In this document: piece by piece, positions 45,164-55,526 of the stretch | Layout of the letters: the number at the start of each line of letters is the position of its first letter | Numbering within the stretch: position 1 is the first letter of the stretch | Assembly (NCBI GenBank): GCA_963281255.1 | Contig: OY725491.1 | Span: 4,390,857 to 4,454,856 of the forward strand | DNA: 64,000 nt | Source of the DNA: Aphrocallistes beatrix | Taxonomy: Eukaryota; Porifera; Hexactinellida; Sceptrulophora; Aphrocallistidae | Reading direction: 5' to 3' | Program-made: the position numbers and the translations under genes | The notes under the pieces: model-generated | What the model saw: only the letters and a program-made list of their open reading frames with translations | The model's database searches: none | Told to the model about the DNA's origin: nothing

Positions 45164-46619
45164 CATAGCCTACTCTAAAAATGCCTCACAGTAGACCGAA
45201 AATTATGGACTAGGGATGAAGAAGTAGCCGAATGGATTAATACACAATTAGCTTAAAATCGTTAGCCATGCAGAATAGGCATTAAGAATGTATTATCAGC
45301 ATATATAAACATGGGGCCTTATTCACTAAGAAAACTTAAGATTTGCTTAACTTTTGAATCTTCAAAATTAGAAGAGATTTTTAAAGAATTCAAATAGATT
45401 GCATACTCTATTAATTTTAAGTGGTACAATTGAAATGCTTGACTAATTTTGACTCATTTGTTGAACTTTTCAGAAAGTTACGTAATATTTTAAGTTAAGT
45501 ATGACGTCATAATACTTAAGTATGACATCACGAATATTTCGAGAGTGACTTGTAATATTTCCAGTATTTAGGTAGTTTATATTTCTATTGGTATCATTGA
45601 ACATCTATTTACCCAAATCGTAATGCAACTCTTCAAAATTTCCACTATATAAAGTTATATAAAGTTAAGCAAATCTTAAGTTTTCTTAGTGAATAAGGCC
45701 CATGGTATCAAAGTACATATATCCGTTGGAAAAATTTCGATTAGTCATCATATCATTGCGCAACAGGTCATTCTAAGGACAATTTTAGCGATTTTCTAAG
45801 CTGTTTTAACCTGCTAAATGGTATTAAGGTGTGATATTTGTGTAGAACCAAGATTAGTACGAGTTGATTTGAAAAATTTAGAATTTTTCAATGGAATGTT
45901 GTTACATTCCTGCGTTGCTATGGTATAGCATTTTGATCAGTTTGGGCGATTTCGTGCAAACTGTAATGACTAGAGCTTCAAATTTGATCGTGTTTGATAG
46001 GCAATGGACTACTTGCTATTATTAGGTGATAATACAACTTGAACTTCTAAATTGTACGAGTTTTGAGTTATGGGTTGATTTTAAGAATGAGACCAAAACA
46101 CTAAATTGTCGCATAACTCTATAGTCTGTGAATTTAGAAGTTTAAATTGTATTATTACATAATAGGAAGTAGCTAATTGCTTATCATTTACGATCAAATT
46201 TGAAGACCTAGTTCTTACAGTTTGCAGGATATGGCTCAAACTGATCAAAATGCTTTACTATAACAACGTAGGAATGTAACAACATTCCATTGAAAAGTTC
46301 TAAATTTTTCAAATCAACTTGTATCAATCTTAGTTCGATACAAAAATTCTACCTTAATAACATTTAGAAGTAGGCTTAAAACAGCTTAGAAAATTGCCAA
46401 AATCTTGCTTAAAATGACCTGTTGCGCAATGATATGATGACTAATCTAAATTTTGACAACTGATATATGTACTTTGATACCATGTTTATATATACTGGTA
46501 ATACAATCTTAATGTTTATCCTACATGGTTAACGATTTTAGGCTAATCGTGTGTTAATTCATTCGGCTATTACCGCATCCTTGGTTATTTTACTGTGAGG
46601 CATTATTAGAGAGGCTATG
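45164..46619. mobile_element. Foldback element FB7, copy 4
   Basis: Ends CATAGCCTACTCTAA and inverse, flanked by ATTCAAA (45157-45163) and CTTCAAA (46620-46626), a 7-bp duplication with one change. It splits the transposase-like gene, whose frame resumes right after. Confidence 0.8.
45314..45701. mobile_element. Harbinger-type MITE, 388 bp
   Basis: Inverted ends GGGCCTTATTCACTAAG / CTTAGTGAATAAGGCCC with the 3-bp duplication ATG, inside FB7 copy 4. The termini and 3-bp duplication fit PIF/Harbinger; those usually prefer TWA, so the superfamily is provisional. Confidence 0.65.
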
Positions 46620-46763
46620 CTTCAAAGTATTTCCATTGGCCAGTGAGAGAGGATCTATGCTGGGTTCCAGCACAGAACATTATTGCAGCAATAAATCTTC
46701 ATTGGTTAGCAAAACAGGAAGGGTGCACCGTTTATCTCCCCCTGATGAAGTGTACAATATAAT

Positions 46764-47239
46764 ATAGTGAGTACACATTAGCTATATTTTGTGTACATTG
46801 TCTAACCACTAATTCTAATTAGGACCAGTGATTATAAAAATAGCAATTATATTCATAATGTGAGGTTTAGCGATTTTTTTAGGATAATCAATCTCAACAA
46901 AGAATCTAATGAGTTTATATATATATCCAAGATCAATAATGTAGGGGTTCATTTGGGTGGACCCCCATTTTTCCAATTTTATGAATTCTATTAACGAGTC
47001 CTCCCAAATTTGCGGGTGCCCCCTGCCAATTTTTAAAATTTATAAAATTGGGAAAATACAATTTAGTACCATAGTAAAGTAGGTTGTACCAATTCAACAC
47101 AAAAATGGATCCTAGATTAAAATAGGAGGAAGTTTGGAGGTTGCCCGTAATTTTTGGGTCCCACAATATAGGAATTCCAACTTTTATTGGGGCCCCCAAA
47201 CAGAATAATTATGTATATGTATTACTAATCACATAGTAG
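46764..47239. other. 3' internal sequence of the long-TIR element
   Basis: No further gene seen; a minus-strand ORF at 46933-47199 is unsupported. Confidence 0.4.
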
Positions 47240-47771
47240 AGAAATATAAATAGAGACAACAACAATGTTTCATACGGGGGAGGGGGGGCTGGGTGGGACA
47301 AGTGTCCGAAAGCCGCCTATTTATTACAGTAACGCAAATCTAGAAATTCCTACAGTAGAATAAATTTTCACACAGCTAGAAACAACAAATTTAAGAACAT
47401 TTTTAAATAGGACATGACCATAATCGCATCGGATAGTTAAAATTAAACCTGTAATCTCATTAAATGCTCGAAAATTATTGGTAACTTTTTGAAGCAGTAT
47501 TTATTTGTATTAATCTGTAAACTAAGACGGGAAAATTGTCAGATATACAGGACATATATAATGCTTTAAGGAAATGTAGGAGTGTTACATGGAAACCATT
47601 TTGGACGTTGAGTTTTTGGTCATTGAAGAATGACATGAAATATTTTGGATTTCGAAATTTAGGAAGGAATAACACATACAGAAATAAGTTGATGTGTTTT
47701 GTTTTGATATATATTAAATGAGATATTGTACCCTAATATCTGAGATAAAAATTAGAAAGATCAATCATTTT

Positions 47772-47848
47772 TTTGACGGCCCCTACCTTAAAATTTTAAT
47801 AACTCTTCGTTTAATTAAAATTTTAAGGTAGGGGCCGTCAAAAAAATG
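47772..47848. repeat. Hairpin, 29-bp arms
   Basis: TTTTTTGACGGCCCCTACC and its inverse flank an 18-base loop containing ACTCTTCGTTTA. The loop sequence also occurs next to the left end of the long-TIR element (41796-41812). Confidence 0.7.
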
Positions 47849-48048
47849 TACAAAATCCCAATGGGGCTGTATCTCAAAAACTAGTGTGAAACGAAGACTA
47901 ATATTACGGGTTCCTTCCAAAGACAATACAAATATTATTTGGTGAAAATCTCATAGAAATATGAGAGATGAGTGTATGACCACTGGTCGATTCCAAATGG
48001 AATGACCCATATATATATATATCTGTAACGAATTGATTGAAGAAACTA

Positions 48049-48342
48049 CAGTAGAACGTCAGTTATCCGAACACTTCAGTTATCCGAACCCCTTGGTTGA
48101 CCAAACTAAAATATACTAATAAATGTATAAATGATGCATCCTGAGTTGATAATTGAAATTATTACACTGCCATCATTTTATATACTATTGATGATACCTA
48201 CATAAGCTAATAAGTTTTTTATCCATATTCATCATTATGATTACTTAGTACTACTGACCAACTTTTCTATATAATCACATAACAACTTCAGTTATCCGAA
48301 CCCCCGCGGTCCCAACCCGTTCGGATAACTGACGTCCTACTG
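48049..48342. mobile_element. Pogo-type MITE, 294 bp
   Basis: TA-flanked ends CAGTAGAACGTCAGTTATCC / GGATAACTGACGTCCTACTG; internal TCAGTTATCCGAACCCC repeats. Confidence 0.8.
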
Positions 48343-48572
48343 TACCAGGCACAGAAAGCTGATTTTTGACATGTGGGAGTTTTTTGGCAATGGCTCCACT
48401 AGGTTCCAAGATCAGACGAAAATATCGACTCATCATGAAATTATGGCGTCATTGTCACCTTTTTTGTAATTAAAAATTTCAGTTTTTCGACCATAACTCA
48501 GCCATTTAAGTGATAGAATACTGAAGTTTTAATAGAATGTGTATATTAATATATCTCACATATGATACAACT

Positions 48573-48783
48573 GTGACAATGTTGATTAGGAATTTATTAA
48601 TCTACTGATAGAATAAATTCCAAGTGAACAAAGAGAGAAATACGTTAATAAGAAAGGACTAAATAGGAACCTAAACTGATCTAATAAATACTGTGTACGA
48701 TATCCGACTAGTTGGGTGGTCTAACAGAGTAAACTAAGTGCATCTAGTTTCTAGTAGTTCAACTCGACAATTACTCTATTACA
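48573..48783 (-). repeat. 3' LTR
   Basis: 211 bp, minus-strand start TGTAATA, end ATTGTCAC. Confidence 0.85.
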
Positions 48784-48815
48784 TCACATCCGCTTCTAAA
48801 GAATTCGTGGTGGCG

Positions 48816-50258
48816 TCAGGAGTCGTCCTGGACACCCTCATGCCACGCCTCTTGCAGCCATTTCGGAGCTCGCCGTGGCCTGGATGATCGTCGTACTTCA
48901 GGAGGCTCTGGCTCTGGCTCTGGCTCTAGGTCTCCTGATGCAATGGATTCCTCCGTCTGTTCACCTATCGGGTCTGTTTCGCTGAGTGATTCCGAATCAA
49001 TAACCGGATTACTTTGTGCATGTTGTTCTTCTACGTCAGACATCCCGAGTTGCCACTCTGAGTTTGGTGGCGGACATCGTTTGCATCTGTTTAGATGCAC
49101 AACTTTCTCTTTCCCATTATGCAGCCTTAGCTTGACGTTTGGGCCTCTCCTTGATATGACCATATACGGTCCTTCGTAATATGGGATTAGACCGTTTCCC
49201 CTCCTCTCATTCCTTAGGTACACCCAGTCGCCTGCTTCAGAAGGAGTATCCCTCTTACCCCGGTCGTATTCCGCCTTCATCTTGGCTCTTGCTTGTGCAA
49301 GATTGTCGTTCACCTGATCGTTTACGAGGGTCTCCGTCTCCTGCAGCTCTTTGACCCATTCTAAGACTGATTCGTAAGAAGCTTGTACTGCTGGTTCCAA
49401 TTCTGCTGCAGAAATAGGCCTAGGATCCACTCCAAACATGATTTTGTAGGGCGAGAAGCCGGTACTGGCGCTTGGCAGCGCGTTCAGGATGTAGCTCACG
49501 CGGGGAAGTAGAGCCGACCAGTCAGTTTCTTGTAATTCGTGCTCTGCGATTAGACATCGAATTATCTGCTTAACAGACCTGATTCCTCTCTCGGCTTGTC
49601 CATCCCCTTCTGGGTGATAGGCGGAACTACGTTTCTTAGTAATGTTGAGCCGTGCTAGGAATTCTCTAACCTCGATTCCATCCACACTTGGTCCCTGGTC
49701 ACTCAATACAGACACTGGGGGTCCATGGCGATAGATCCACCCGTCGCTCAGTCCCTGGATAATCGAGTGGGACTCCTGGTCGAATAGCGGGACCAGCTCG
49801 ATGAATTTGGAGAACGTATCTACTATCAGAAGGAAGTGCCTGTGATTCGTATTAGCATACGGTAGGGTAGCTATATCATAAGCAATAGCTTCCCTTGGCC
49901 GACTGGCTTGAATAGAAGGAACGAGCGTTTCAGGTGGCGCGTTCTTTGGCTTATTGCGGGCGCAGATAGAGCATTTTCTACAAAAGAAATCTATGTCCTT
50001 GTTCATCCCTCTCCAAAAGAACCTGGCCCGGGTAAGTAGTGTGGTTTTGTCGACTCCAAAGTGCCCTTCATTATGCACTAGACCGATTACCTCATCCCTC
50101 ATTGGCCGAGGGACTACCACCTTCCTACCTCTGTAGAGCAGTTCCCCAATAATCTGCATCCCGGCCTGCTTTCGGAACGGACCGTGATCTATCCTTTGCG
50201 ACTCTTGCAACTGCTTCTTTGCTGATGCAACTGTGGTATCGTTACTCTGTGCCTTCAC
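48816..50258 (-). CDS. Retrotransposon integrase (C-terminal part of pol)
   Basis: Open for 480 codons. H2C2 zinc finger (HNEGHFGVDKTT ... CRKCSICARNK); core with first Asp in IAYDIATLP, second Asp in SDQGPSVDG, and Glu in GDGQAERG exactly 35 residues later (D35E); then the SGYSPYKIMFG-like and GPYMVISRRGP segments of the C-terminal domain and a polar tail with SRRAPKWLQ. Inserts cDNA into the genome. This is the best-preserved part of pol. Confidence 0.9.
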   Translation of the reverse strand: MKAQSNDTTVASAKKQLQESQRIDHGPFRKQAGMQIIGELLYRGRKVVVPRPMRDEVIGLVHNEGHFGVDKTTLLTRARFFWRGMNKDIDFFCRKCSICARNKPKNAPPETLVPSIQASRPREAIAYDIATLPYANTNHRHFLLIVDTFSKFIELVPLFDQESHSIIQGLSDGWIYRHGPPVSVLSDQGPSVDGIEVREFLARLNITKKRSSAYHPEGDGQAERGIRSVKQIIRCLIAEHELQETDWSALLPRVSYILNALPSASTGFSPYKIMFGVDPRPISAAELEPAVQASYESVLEWVKELQETETLVNDQVNDNLAQARAKMKAEYDRGKRDTPSEAGDWVYLRNERRGNGLIPYYEGPYMVISRRGPNVKLRLHNGKEKVVHLNRCKRCPPPNSEWQLGMSDVEEQHAQSNPVIDSESLSETDPIGEQTEESIASGDLEPEPEPEPPEVRRSSRPRRAPKWLQEAWHEGVQDDS

Positions 50259-51039
50259 CAGTTCCGTCTGGAGTGAACCGCTCTCGGATAAATATATATG
50301 CCTTTCAAAACATTGATCCTCGTCGTTAACTCCCGAGTCAATCTCACATTTCTCTCTTGAGAGATAATCCGCACTCGAGTTGTCGGTTCCTTCGACGTAC
50401 TCCGCTTTCTAAGCCACACGAGGGGGTTGTGGTCAGTTTGGATTTTCACGTGAGTAGCTGCTCTTTAGTATTTACTAAATTTCCGGGTTGCTGCAACTAC
50501 AGCCCAGCACTCTAATTCCCCGGCTGCATACTTCCTTTGAGAATCTGTTAGTCCGGATTAAAAGTATGCTATTGGGTGGATCTCGCCTTTGTCATCGCAC
50601 TGAGATAAAATACCCCCAACAGAGGTGGAAGATGCGTCCGTCTGTAAGACAAATTCCTTTTGCCAATCAGGAAACGACAGCGTTATTGGATTTTCGGAGA
50701 GTTGGTTCTTTAGTGTTTGAAATGCTTTTTCTTCCTGTGCTCCCCATGTCCATTCCACATTCTCCCGTGTAAGCGCGTATAATGGTTCGGCAACTGTAGC
50801 AAACTATGGTATGTACTCTCTGTAGAAGTTGGTTAGTCCCAGAAATCGTTGCAACTGTTTCCTACTGGTTGGCCTGCGAGTGCCTTTAGGGTAAGTTTCA
50901 GGTCCGATAGGTGCTGCTCGAAGTTTTCAGAATGTATACAAGTGTCGTCTACAAATGGATCAGCCCTGTCTATGTGCTTGAGTGATTCATCCATTAGCCT
51001 TTGATATGACGCCTGACTGTTGACTAGGCCGAATGACAT
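50259..51039 (-). pseudogene. Reverse transcriptase C-terminal and RNase H segment, frameshifted
   Basis: Frame breaks near 51030, 50830, 50555 and 50450 separate MSFGLVNSQASYQRLMDE (RT), DPFVDDTCIHS (FVDD active site, YxDD variant), EWTWGAQEEKAFQTLK and LQTDASSTSVGGILSQ (RNase H Asp). Together with the upstream ORF this would be the polymerase. Confidence 0.8.
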
Positions 51040-52214
51040 CCGTACAGGCCCCTCTGAGTTACGAATGCGGTCTTATGCTTGTCCGATTCTTCGACTTCGA
51101 TCGACCAATAGGCTGAAGCTCCGTCGACAAAGGAGAAATATCTGTGGTTACACATCCTGTCCAGGATATCTTTCGCGTTTGGCATTGGGTAAGAATCGAT
51201 TCGAGTCGCTTCGTTCAGCTGTCTATAGTCCACGACAAAGCGTTTACTTCCGTCGCGCTTAGTTACAAGCAGAACGCGGCTGGACCATGGTGAATTCGAT
51301 GGTCTACAGATGCCGTTTTGAAGCATTTCGTCGACTATTTTGGATATTTCGTCTTCCACGGCTGGTGCAACCGGTATTGGTCTCTGTTTGGACGGGAGGG
51401 CCGATCTCGTGTCTATTCTATGGGTAACTCCATTCGCGAGTCGAGGACTTTTCGGATTCTGGGCGAACATGTGCTCAAAAGTGTGTAGTAGATCCGATAG
51501 GGCTGCCTTTTGTTCTGGTGGGAGATCGGGGACGATCACGTTTCGGGGAATTGTTTCCTCCGGGTCCGCTGCGTCTTCCAATATGGCAACGCTTTCCCTC
51601 GTAATTGGTTCCCCCCCTTCAATCATGACCTGAGAACTCTTCCATGTGGTGCCTAAACGGACTTGTTGGCTTTGCCAATCGAATTCTGTGGTCCCTAGTT
51701 TCTTCAGCAGGTCCCGTCCCAGAATACAAGTAGCTCCCGTGTTCTTTAGCACCTCGAACGTATGCTCCAGGACTTGTTTGTCGCCTAAGTGCACAGTAAG
51801 ATCTAACTTCCCCATAATGTGAACCGGTTCCCGTGAGATGCCGTAAACGCGCCCATCCTTGCTCTGCACTAGCTCTTCTAGTCCCAACGCTCGCACAGTT
51901 CCAATATCGATGACCGAAGGGCCGGCGCTGCTGTCTACCAAGCCGCTTGTCGGCATACCATTGAGCTTTATCGAGATTAAAACGGACAGCTCCGCTCCTG
52001 TGCCATCTGTTTCCGCCTTCAGCACTGAATCCTTGTCTTTGTGCCCCGTACTGCAATCCCTGATGGGGTGGCCCTTCTGGCCGCACGACGGGCAACGTTT
52101 ATCAGGACAAAATTTCCAAAAATGCTTCCCGCCACAAATATAACAGCTTCCCCCTTTCTTGACGTTCTGGCCATCGCTGTTTCCTATACCCTTGCTTAAC
52201 TCTGGCATATGCAA
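51024..52214 (-). CDS. Zinc knuckle, protease and N-terminal reverse transcriptase
   Basis: A 396-codon frame: two CCHC-like knuckles (CYICGGKHFWKFC, CPSCGQKGHPIRDC), protease region with SGLVDSSAGPSVID, linker, then RT with NGICRPSNSPWSSRVLLVTKR and YFSFVDGASAYWSIE (first RT Asp). The protease active site reads DSS where DTG or DSG is usual, so the protease may be inactive. The frame ends where RT shifts at about 51030. Confidence 0.85.
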   Translation of the reverse strand: MHMPELSKGIGNSDGQNVKKGGSCYICGGKHFWKFCPDKRCPSCGQKGHPIRDCSTGHKDKDSVLKAETDGTGAELSVLISIKLNGMPTSGLVDSSAGPSVIDIGTVRALGLEELVQSKDGRVYGISREPVHIMGKLDLTVHLGDKQVLEHTFEVLKNTGATCILGRDLLKKLGTTEFDWQSQQVRLGTTWKSSQVMIEGGEPITRESVAILEDAADPEETIPRNVIVPDLPPEQKAALSDLLHTFEHMFAQNPKSPRLANGVTHRIDTRSALPSKQRPIPVAPAVEDEISKIVDEMLQNGICRPSNSPWSSRVLLVTKRDGSKRFVVDYRQLNEATRIDSYPMPNAKDILDRMCNHRYFSFVDGASAYWSIEVEESDKHKTAFVTQRGLYGCHSA

Positions 52215-52272
52215 CTCTGTTTTCGGAGGTGAGTGATCCGGGCTGTTCTGACACGTCTGCGTCTTCCTTACT

Positions 52273-52853
52273 TTATTTGACTGCGGAGATCCTTGCGTTA
52301 TTGGCTATTCCCTGCCTAGCCCCAAGGTTCATAGCGAATCCCTTTTCCGAAAGCGAGAATTTGACTTCAGTAACGAATTTGAACGCATCAGGGTGATCAA
52401 GGTTATCGTTGATCTCACTAACTGTAGTCTTTACTCGGTTTTGAACCTCTTTAGGTAGCTGGGATGATACCATCGACGCTACAAATTTTAGCGTCGTACC
52501 TGCGTGAGTAGCCTTACGTCTTGCCAGGAAGAAGTAGTCTCCGATGTCTTGTCCGGGTAGCCACTGAAGCTTGACCAACTCTTGCATAGATATGAACGGG
52601 TCGATCGGGGTGTCTATTACTTTAGTCAATTCGTCCAGTGCTTCTTTCAACGTCGCTGCTCTCTTCATTACAACTTTAACAGCTTCCATATCCGTAACAG
52701 AGCGATTATATAGTTTGGAAGGAGCTGTATCACTTTCTTCTCCGAAGCCTCGTCTGTGCGAATGTGCTGGGTTCCACTTTCAAAAAGAACTCGCCAGTCA
52801 GAAATCCTATCCCCTTGCAATAGCGCTGGTATTGAAAGTGGAGCTGCCGCCAT
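52273..52853 (-). pseudogene. Gag, frameshifted
   Basis: Starts MAAAPLSIPALLQGDRISDW at 52853; a frame change near 52680 leads to EAVKVVMKRAATLKEALDEL and WLPGQDIGDYFFLARRKA, with a stop at 52273, before the knuckle ORF. The sequence resembles capsid regions of Ty3-type Gag. Confidence 0.7.
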
Positions 52854-52878
52854 TGTGACTTTATATTAACGTATTTAT

Positions 52879-53089
52879 GTGACAATGTTGATTAGGAATT
52901 TATTAATCTACTGATAGAATAAATGCCAAGTGAACAAAGAGAGAAATACGTTAATAAGAAAAGACTAAATAGGAACCTAAACTGATCTAATAAATACTGT
53001 GTACGATATCCGACTAGTTGGGTGGTCTAACAGAGTAAACTAAGTGCATCTAGTTTATAGTAGTTCAACTCGACAATTACTTTATTACA
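52879..53089 (-). repeat. 5' LTR
   Basis: 211 bp, about 98% identical to the 3' LTR. Confidence 0.85.
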
Positions 53090-53336
53090 CAACTATCATT
53101 AAAAAATGATTACTCATCACTCTGTTATCACGGCATCATTACGCATTAAAATTTAAAAAATTGACAAATTTGGTGATTTTTCGTGCGATATCGATTATAG
53201 CAGTAGGACAGCCGTATTTAGAGATGTTATCTCCCGTATAATTAATCAATGTGATCCCAGGCGACCGAAGGGCGCCTCCGGCGGACACAGTGTTCGTCAG
53301 CAGCGCAGCGCAAGCAAGCGAAGCTCGCTTGTTCTT

Positions 53337-53630
53337 TATAGATATGTTTCACGCTCTCTACACTTCCAGGCATGACAACAAAAGAGAATGAGTTTATTCA
53401 ATGCAAATACAGCTGCTGATATTTATTTGATAAAGAACAGTAAGTGCTATGAAGAGGTAAAAAGAAAAAAGACAAAAACAACAGGAATACAAAATAAAAA
53501 GGTCATATATATATATTTGAATCTTATTTAATGGGTTTAATTGAAGAATTGGAATACTCAACAAACAAAACAGGATCATAATGACAATCAGTATTTTGTA
53601 ATCTAAAAATAGAGGAACAGTCGAGAAATC
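53337..53630. other. Unassigned spacer
   Basis: No supported gene. Confidence 0.35.
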
Positions 53631-53634
53631 AATT

Positions 53635-53812
53635 TAACTTTTCCCCTTTACCAGAAAATCCAACCCAGCGTGTACCCCCAGGTCCTAAATATATCCAAAT
53701 AACTGTTTCAAAAAGTAACGCTGTTGCTAATACTTCCAAATCCTTTGCCCACTTCCCACTCTTATCCATCCCAGTATTAATTACCCAATCCTTCACACTT
53801 TTGTACTTACTG
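53635..53812 (-). CDS. Partial OTU-like exon
   Basis: After a strong acceptor (TTTGTTTACAG) the minus strand encodes SVKDWVINTGMDKSGKWAKD, EVLATALLFETVIWIYLG and RWVGFSGKG, then stops. The pattern (GxWAxDxEVLAxALLFxTxIWIY) resembles the central part of OTU cysteine proteases, as in the OTU exon at 36499. The catalytic Cys would be in an upstream exon, which I could not find. Host gene or transposon accessory; uncertain. Confidence 0.4.
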
Positions 53813-54184
53813 TAAACAAAAAACAAAAATATTAACTACTGTTGCGTATAATTTTAAGTGACATTATTAATTGTATTAATAAACAATGGATCCCGTAGAA
53901 ATTTGAGTGAGCCGTAGAATTTTGATTGAGAATATTAATTATGGGAAATTAACGTCAAAGAATTTAAAGCGATTTCGACCTAATCGCGTGAATCTGGCGT
54001 GCGTTAATTTCCAATAAAATATGGTATAATGTACAATTATAACCCCTGTTTACGAATAATCAGTTTTCCCAAAACATAGGGATTTCCAATCAATTAATAA
54101 AAGAAGAGCATACAGCAATTGCTATATTAATACTACTAGTAGTATCGACAAAAATATTGTTTCTATGATCATTCAAAAAAAACA
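53813..54184. other. Unassigned AT-rich sequence
   Basis: Would contain any upstream exons of the OTU-like gene; none recognised. Confidence 0.35.
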
Positions 54185-54192
54185 CCCTAGAT

Positions 54193-54357
54193 CAGGCGTT
54201 TCGGATAGTGGGCCAATTTCATAACCCCAGCTCTTCCCCGGGCCATGATAGAAACGAATAAATTTTAACTACTGATTCATTCAATTATAATATTTTTTCG
54301 CAACTGGTTGGCGGGCCACCACTGAGCAACCAGCGGGCCACCAGTTTGACACGCCAG
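54193..54357. mobile_element. hAT MITE, 165 bp
   Basis: Perfect 8-bp duplication CCCTAGAT (54185-54192 and 54358-54365). Ends CAGGCGTTTC and inverse of CTGGCGTGTCAAACTGG, with GGGCCA/TGGCCC blocks as in Charlie-type hAT ends. Confidence 0.8.
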
Positions 54358-54369
54358 CCCTAGATAGTA

Positions 54370-54460
54370 GATACAGAATAAGTTCAAAATTTGAAGTAGG
54401 AATTAGTCCGAAAATGAAGTAGGAATAAGTTCGAAAAGCCTTTAAGTAGGAATAAGTTCG
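54370..54460. repeat. GAAGTAGGAATAAGTTCG repeats
   Basis: About four units; related in form to 54920-55090. Confidence 0.6.
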
Positions 54461-54919
54461 TGAGAATGGTGATTGGATATCATAATTTAATATTAATAGC
54501 ACATACAAACTACATTATGTATACAAGTACGTATAACATAATTAGTAGAAATACAACACACAACAGAAATAACAACTCTCTCCTCATTCGGACTCTAGCT
54601 AACTAGCTAGTGCACTAGTATGCATTCAGTTTATAATAGATAAAATCAAGGACACCAAGAAACTACATACTAGAAATAAGAATTAACAAAGTAGTACAAA
54701 TATACATAGTAAGAAATACAGAAGTAAAATAATAATCAAGAAAATTTCATAAATTTGCGCTTTTCTACAACTTTCGTAAGAACTAGAGAATGATAATTCT
54801 TGACTTGATTTACGAGAAAGTGATTCGCTGCCCGTAAAAACAAGTTTCTGCAAGATGCTCCAATTGAATACTTCACAGTAAAACACAATCACGATTATCA
54901 CTATCTTCCAAGGGGAAAC
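54461..54919. other. Unassigned AT-rich sequence
   Basis: No gene recognised. Confidence 0.4.
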
Positions 54920-55090
54920 ATGAATAAGACCGAAAGGAATATGACCGAATGGAATAAGACCGAAAATAAATTAGGACTGGAATAAGACCGAAAATTTATT
55001 CTGCACTGGAATAAGACCGAATTATCAAGACTGGAATAAGACCGAATACTCAAGACTAGAATAAGACCGAATACTCAAGACTGGAATACT
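54920..55090. repeat. GGAATAAGACCGA repeats
   Basis: Seven units spaced about 13-30 bp, like the subterminal repeats of the hAT element at 29060-29290. Confidence 0.75.
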
Positions 55091-55335
55091 ATGAACATTT
55101 TGCAACGAAGTAACTTTTTAGTCGCATTATTTTAACTTATTTAAAGTGTATTTTAACGTATTTTAGCAAGTTATAATACATAATTTACATGCACTTACTT
55201 ATAGATTCAACAACGAAATTTAATAATCACTATATCTCTCATTTTTTGAAGGAATTCTTCGGCCAATTGATTTAAGAATAATTTTTAATTAAGAACAACA
55301 TATGTATTCAATAGTAGTCATAATGAACGTACAGA

Positions 55336-55505
55336 ATTGGGCGCGCTCTATTAATAACTATCCAGGATACCGTTATTATAATAAGGAATATATGTATAAA
55401 TATTATATATATCAGATAATTGGGCGCGCTCTAGTAATAACTATCCGATACCGTTATATAATAAGGATATATGTATAAATAGTATATATAGCAGATAATT
55501 CTGCA
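55336..55505. repeat. About 85-bp direct duplication
   Basis: Two copies starting TTGGGCGCGCTCTA, with AATAACTATCC and CCGTTAT blocks, lie directly upstream of the FLYWCH-MULE ORF and could be its promoter or terminal region. Confidence 0.7.
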
Positions 55506-55526
55506 TAATCTATTTGAGTTGTTTAA

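Larger units (their letters stand above)
43548..46763 (+). pseudogene. Transposase-like protein of an unrecognised family, broken
   Basis: Plus-strand homology across at least four frame changes. The segments in order are SVEKLLQDNCHQTRYTRKKG; SPDDTICLHHE; FKKEHPDITIGVSKFCELRP; GSHSVCVCKIHQNVKLM; ITLDFAENYSFV; VYYFSDGAISQYKNYKNMCN; FFATSHGKNACDEIGGTVKR; then, after the FB7 insertion, YFHWPVREDLCWVPAQNII and a stop near 46763. DFAEN, SDGA and HGKNACDEIGG are plausible acidic catalytic blocks of an RNase-H-fold transposase, but this is inference. I have the impression of similar uncharacterised proteins in cnidarians and other invertebrates but cannot name the family. Confidence 0.6.
41815..47767 (+). 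mobile_element. Unclassified DNA transposon with about 520-bp inverted repeats
   Basis: The left arm 41815-42338 is the near-identical inverse of 47240-47767 (TGATTGATCTTTCTAATTTT at the tip). Between them are a plus-strand transposase-like pseudogene (43548-46763), three mariner-type MITEs and an FB7 copy. No target duplication was identified. Small ORFs in the arms (41860 and 47536) mirror each other and are part of the repeats. Confidence 0.7.
48573..53089 (-). mobile_element. Ty3/Gypsy LTR retrotransposon
   Basis: 4.5 kb, minus orientation, with the 5-bp duplication CAACT (48568-48572 and 53090-53094). Order on the minus strand: 5' LTR, gag, zinc knuckle, protease, reverse transcriptase, RNase H, integrase, 3' LTR, which is the Ty3 order. 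LTRs differ at about 4 of 211 positions, indicating recent insertion, yet gag and pol carry several frame breaks. No obvious tRNA primer site next to the 5' LTR. Confidence 0.9.
48010..53336 (+). mobile_element. Helitron-like family C, copy 6, split by MITE and LTR element
   Basis: The plus-strand orientation runs from (TA)n and TGTAACGAATTGATTGAAG at 48022 to the hairpin end at 53330. Interrupted by the MITE 48049-48342 and by the retrotransposon 48573-53089. Confidence 0.6.

Noticed and set aside
51619-52095. 158-codon minus-strand ORF
   Set aside because: Overlaps the zinc-knuckle/protease frame of the retrotransposon in another frame.
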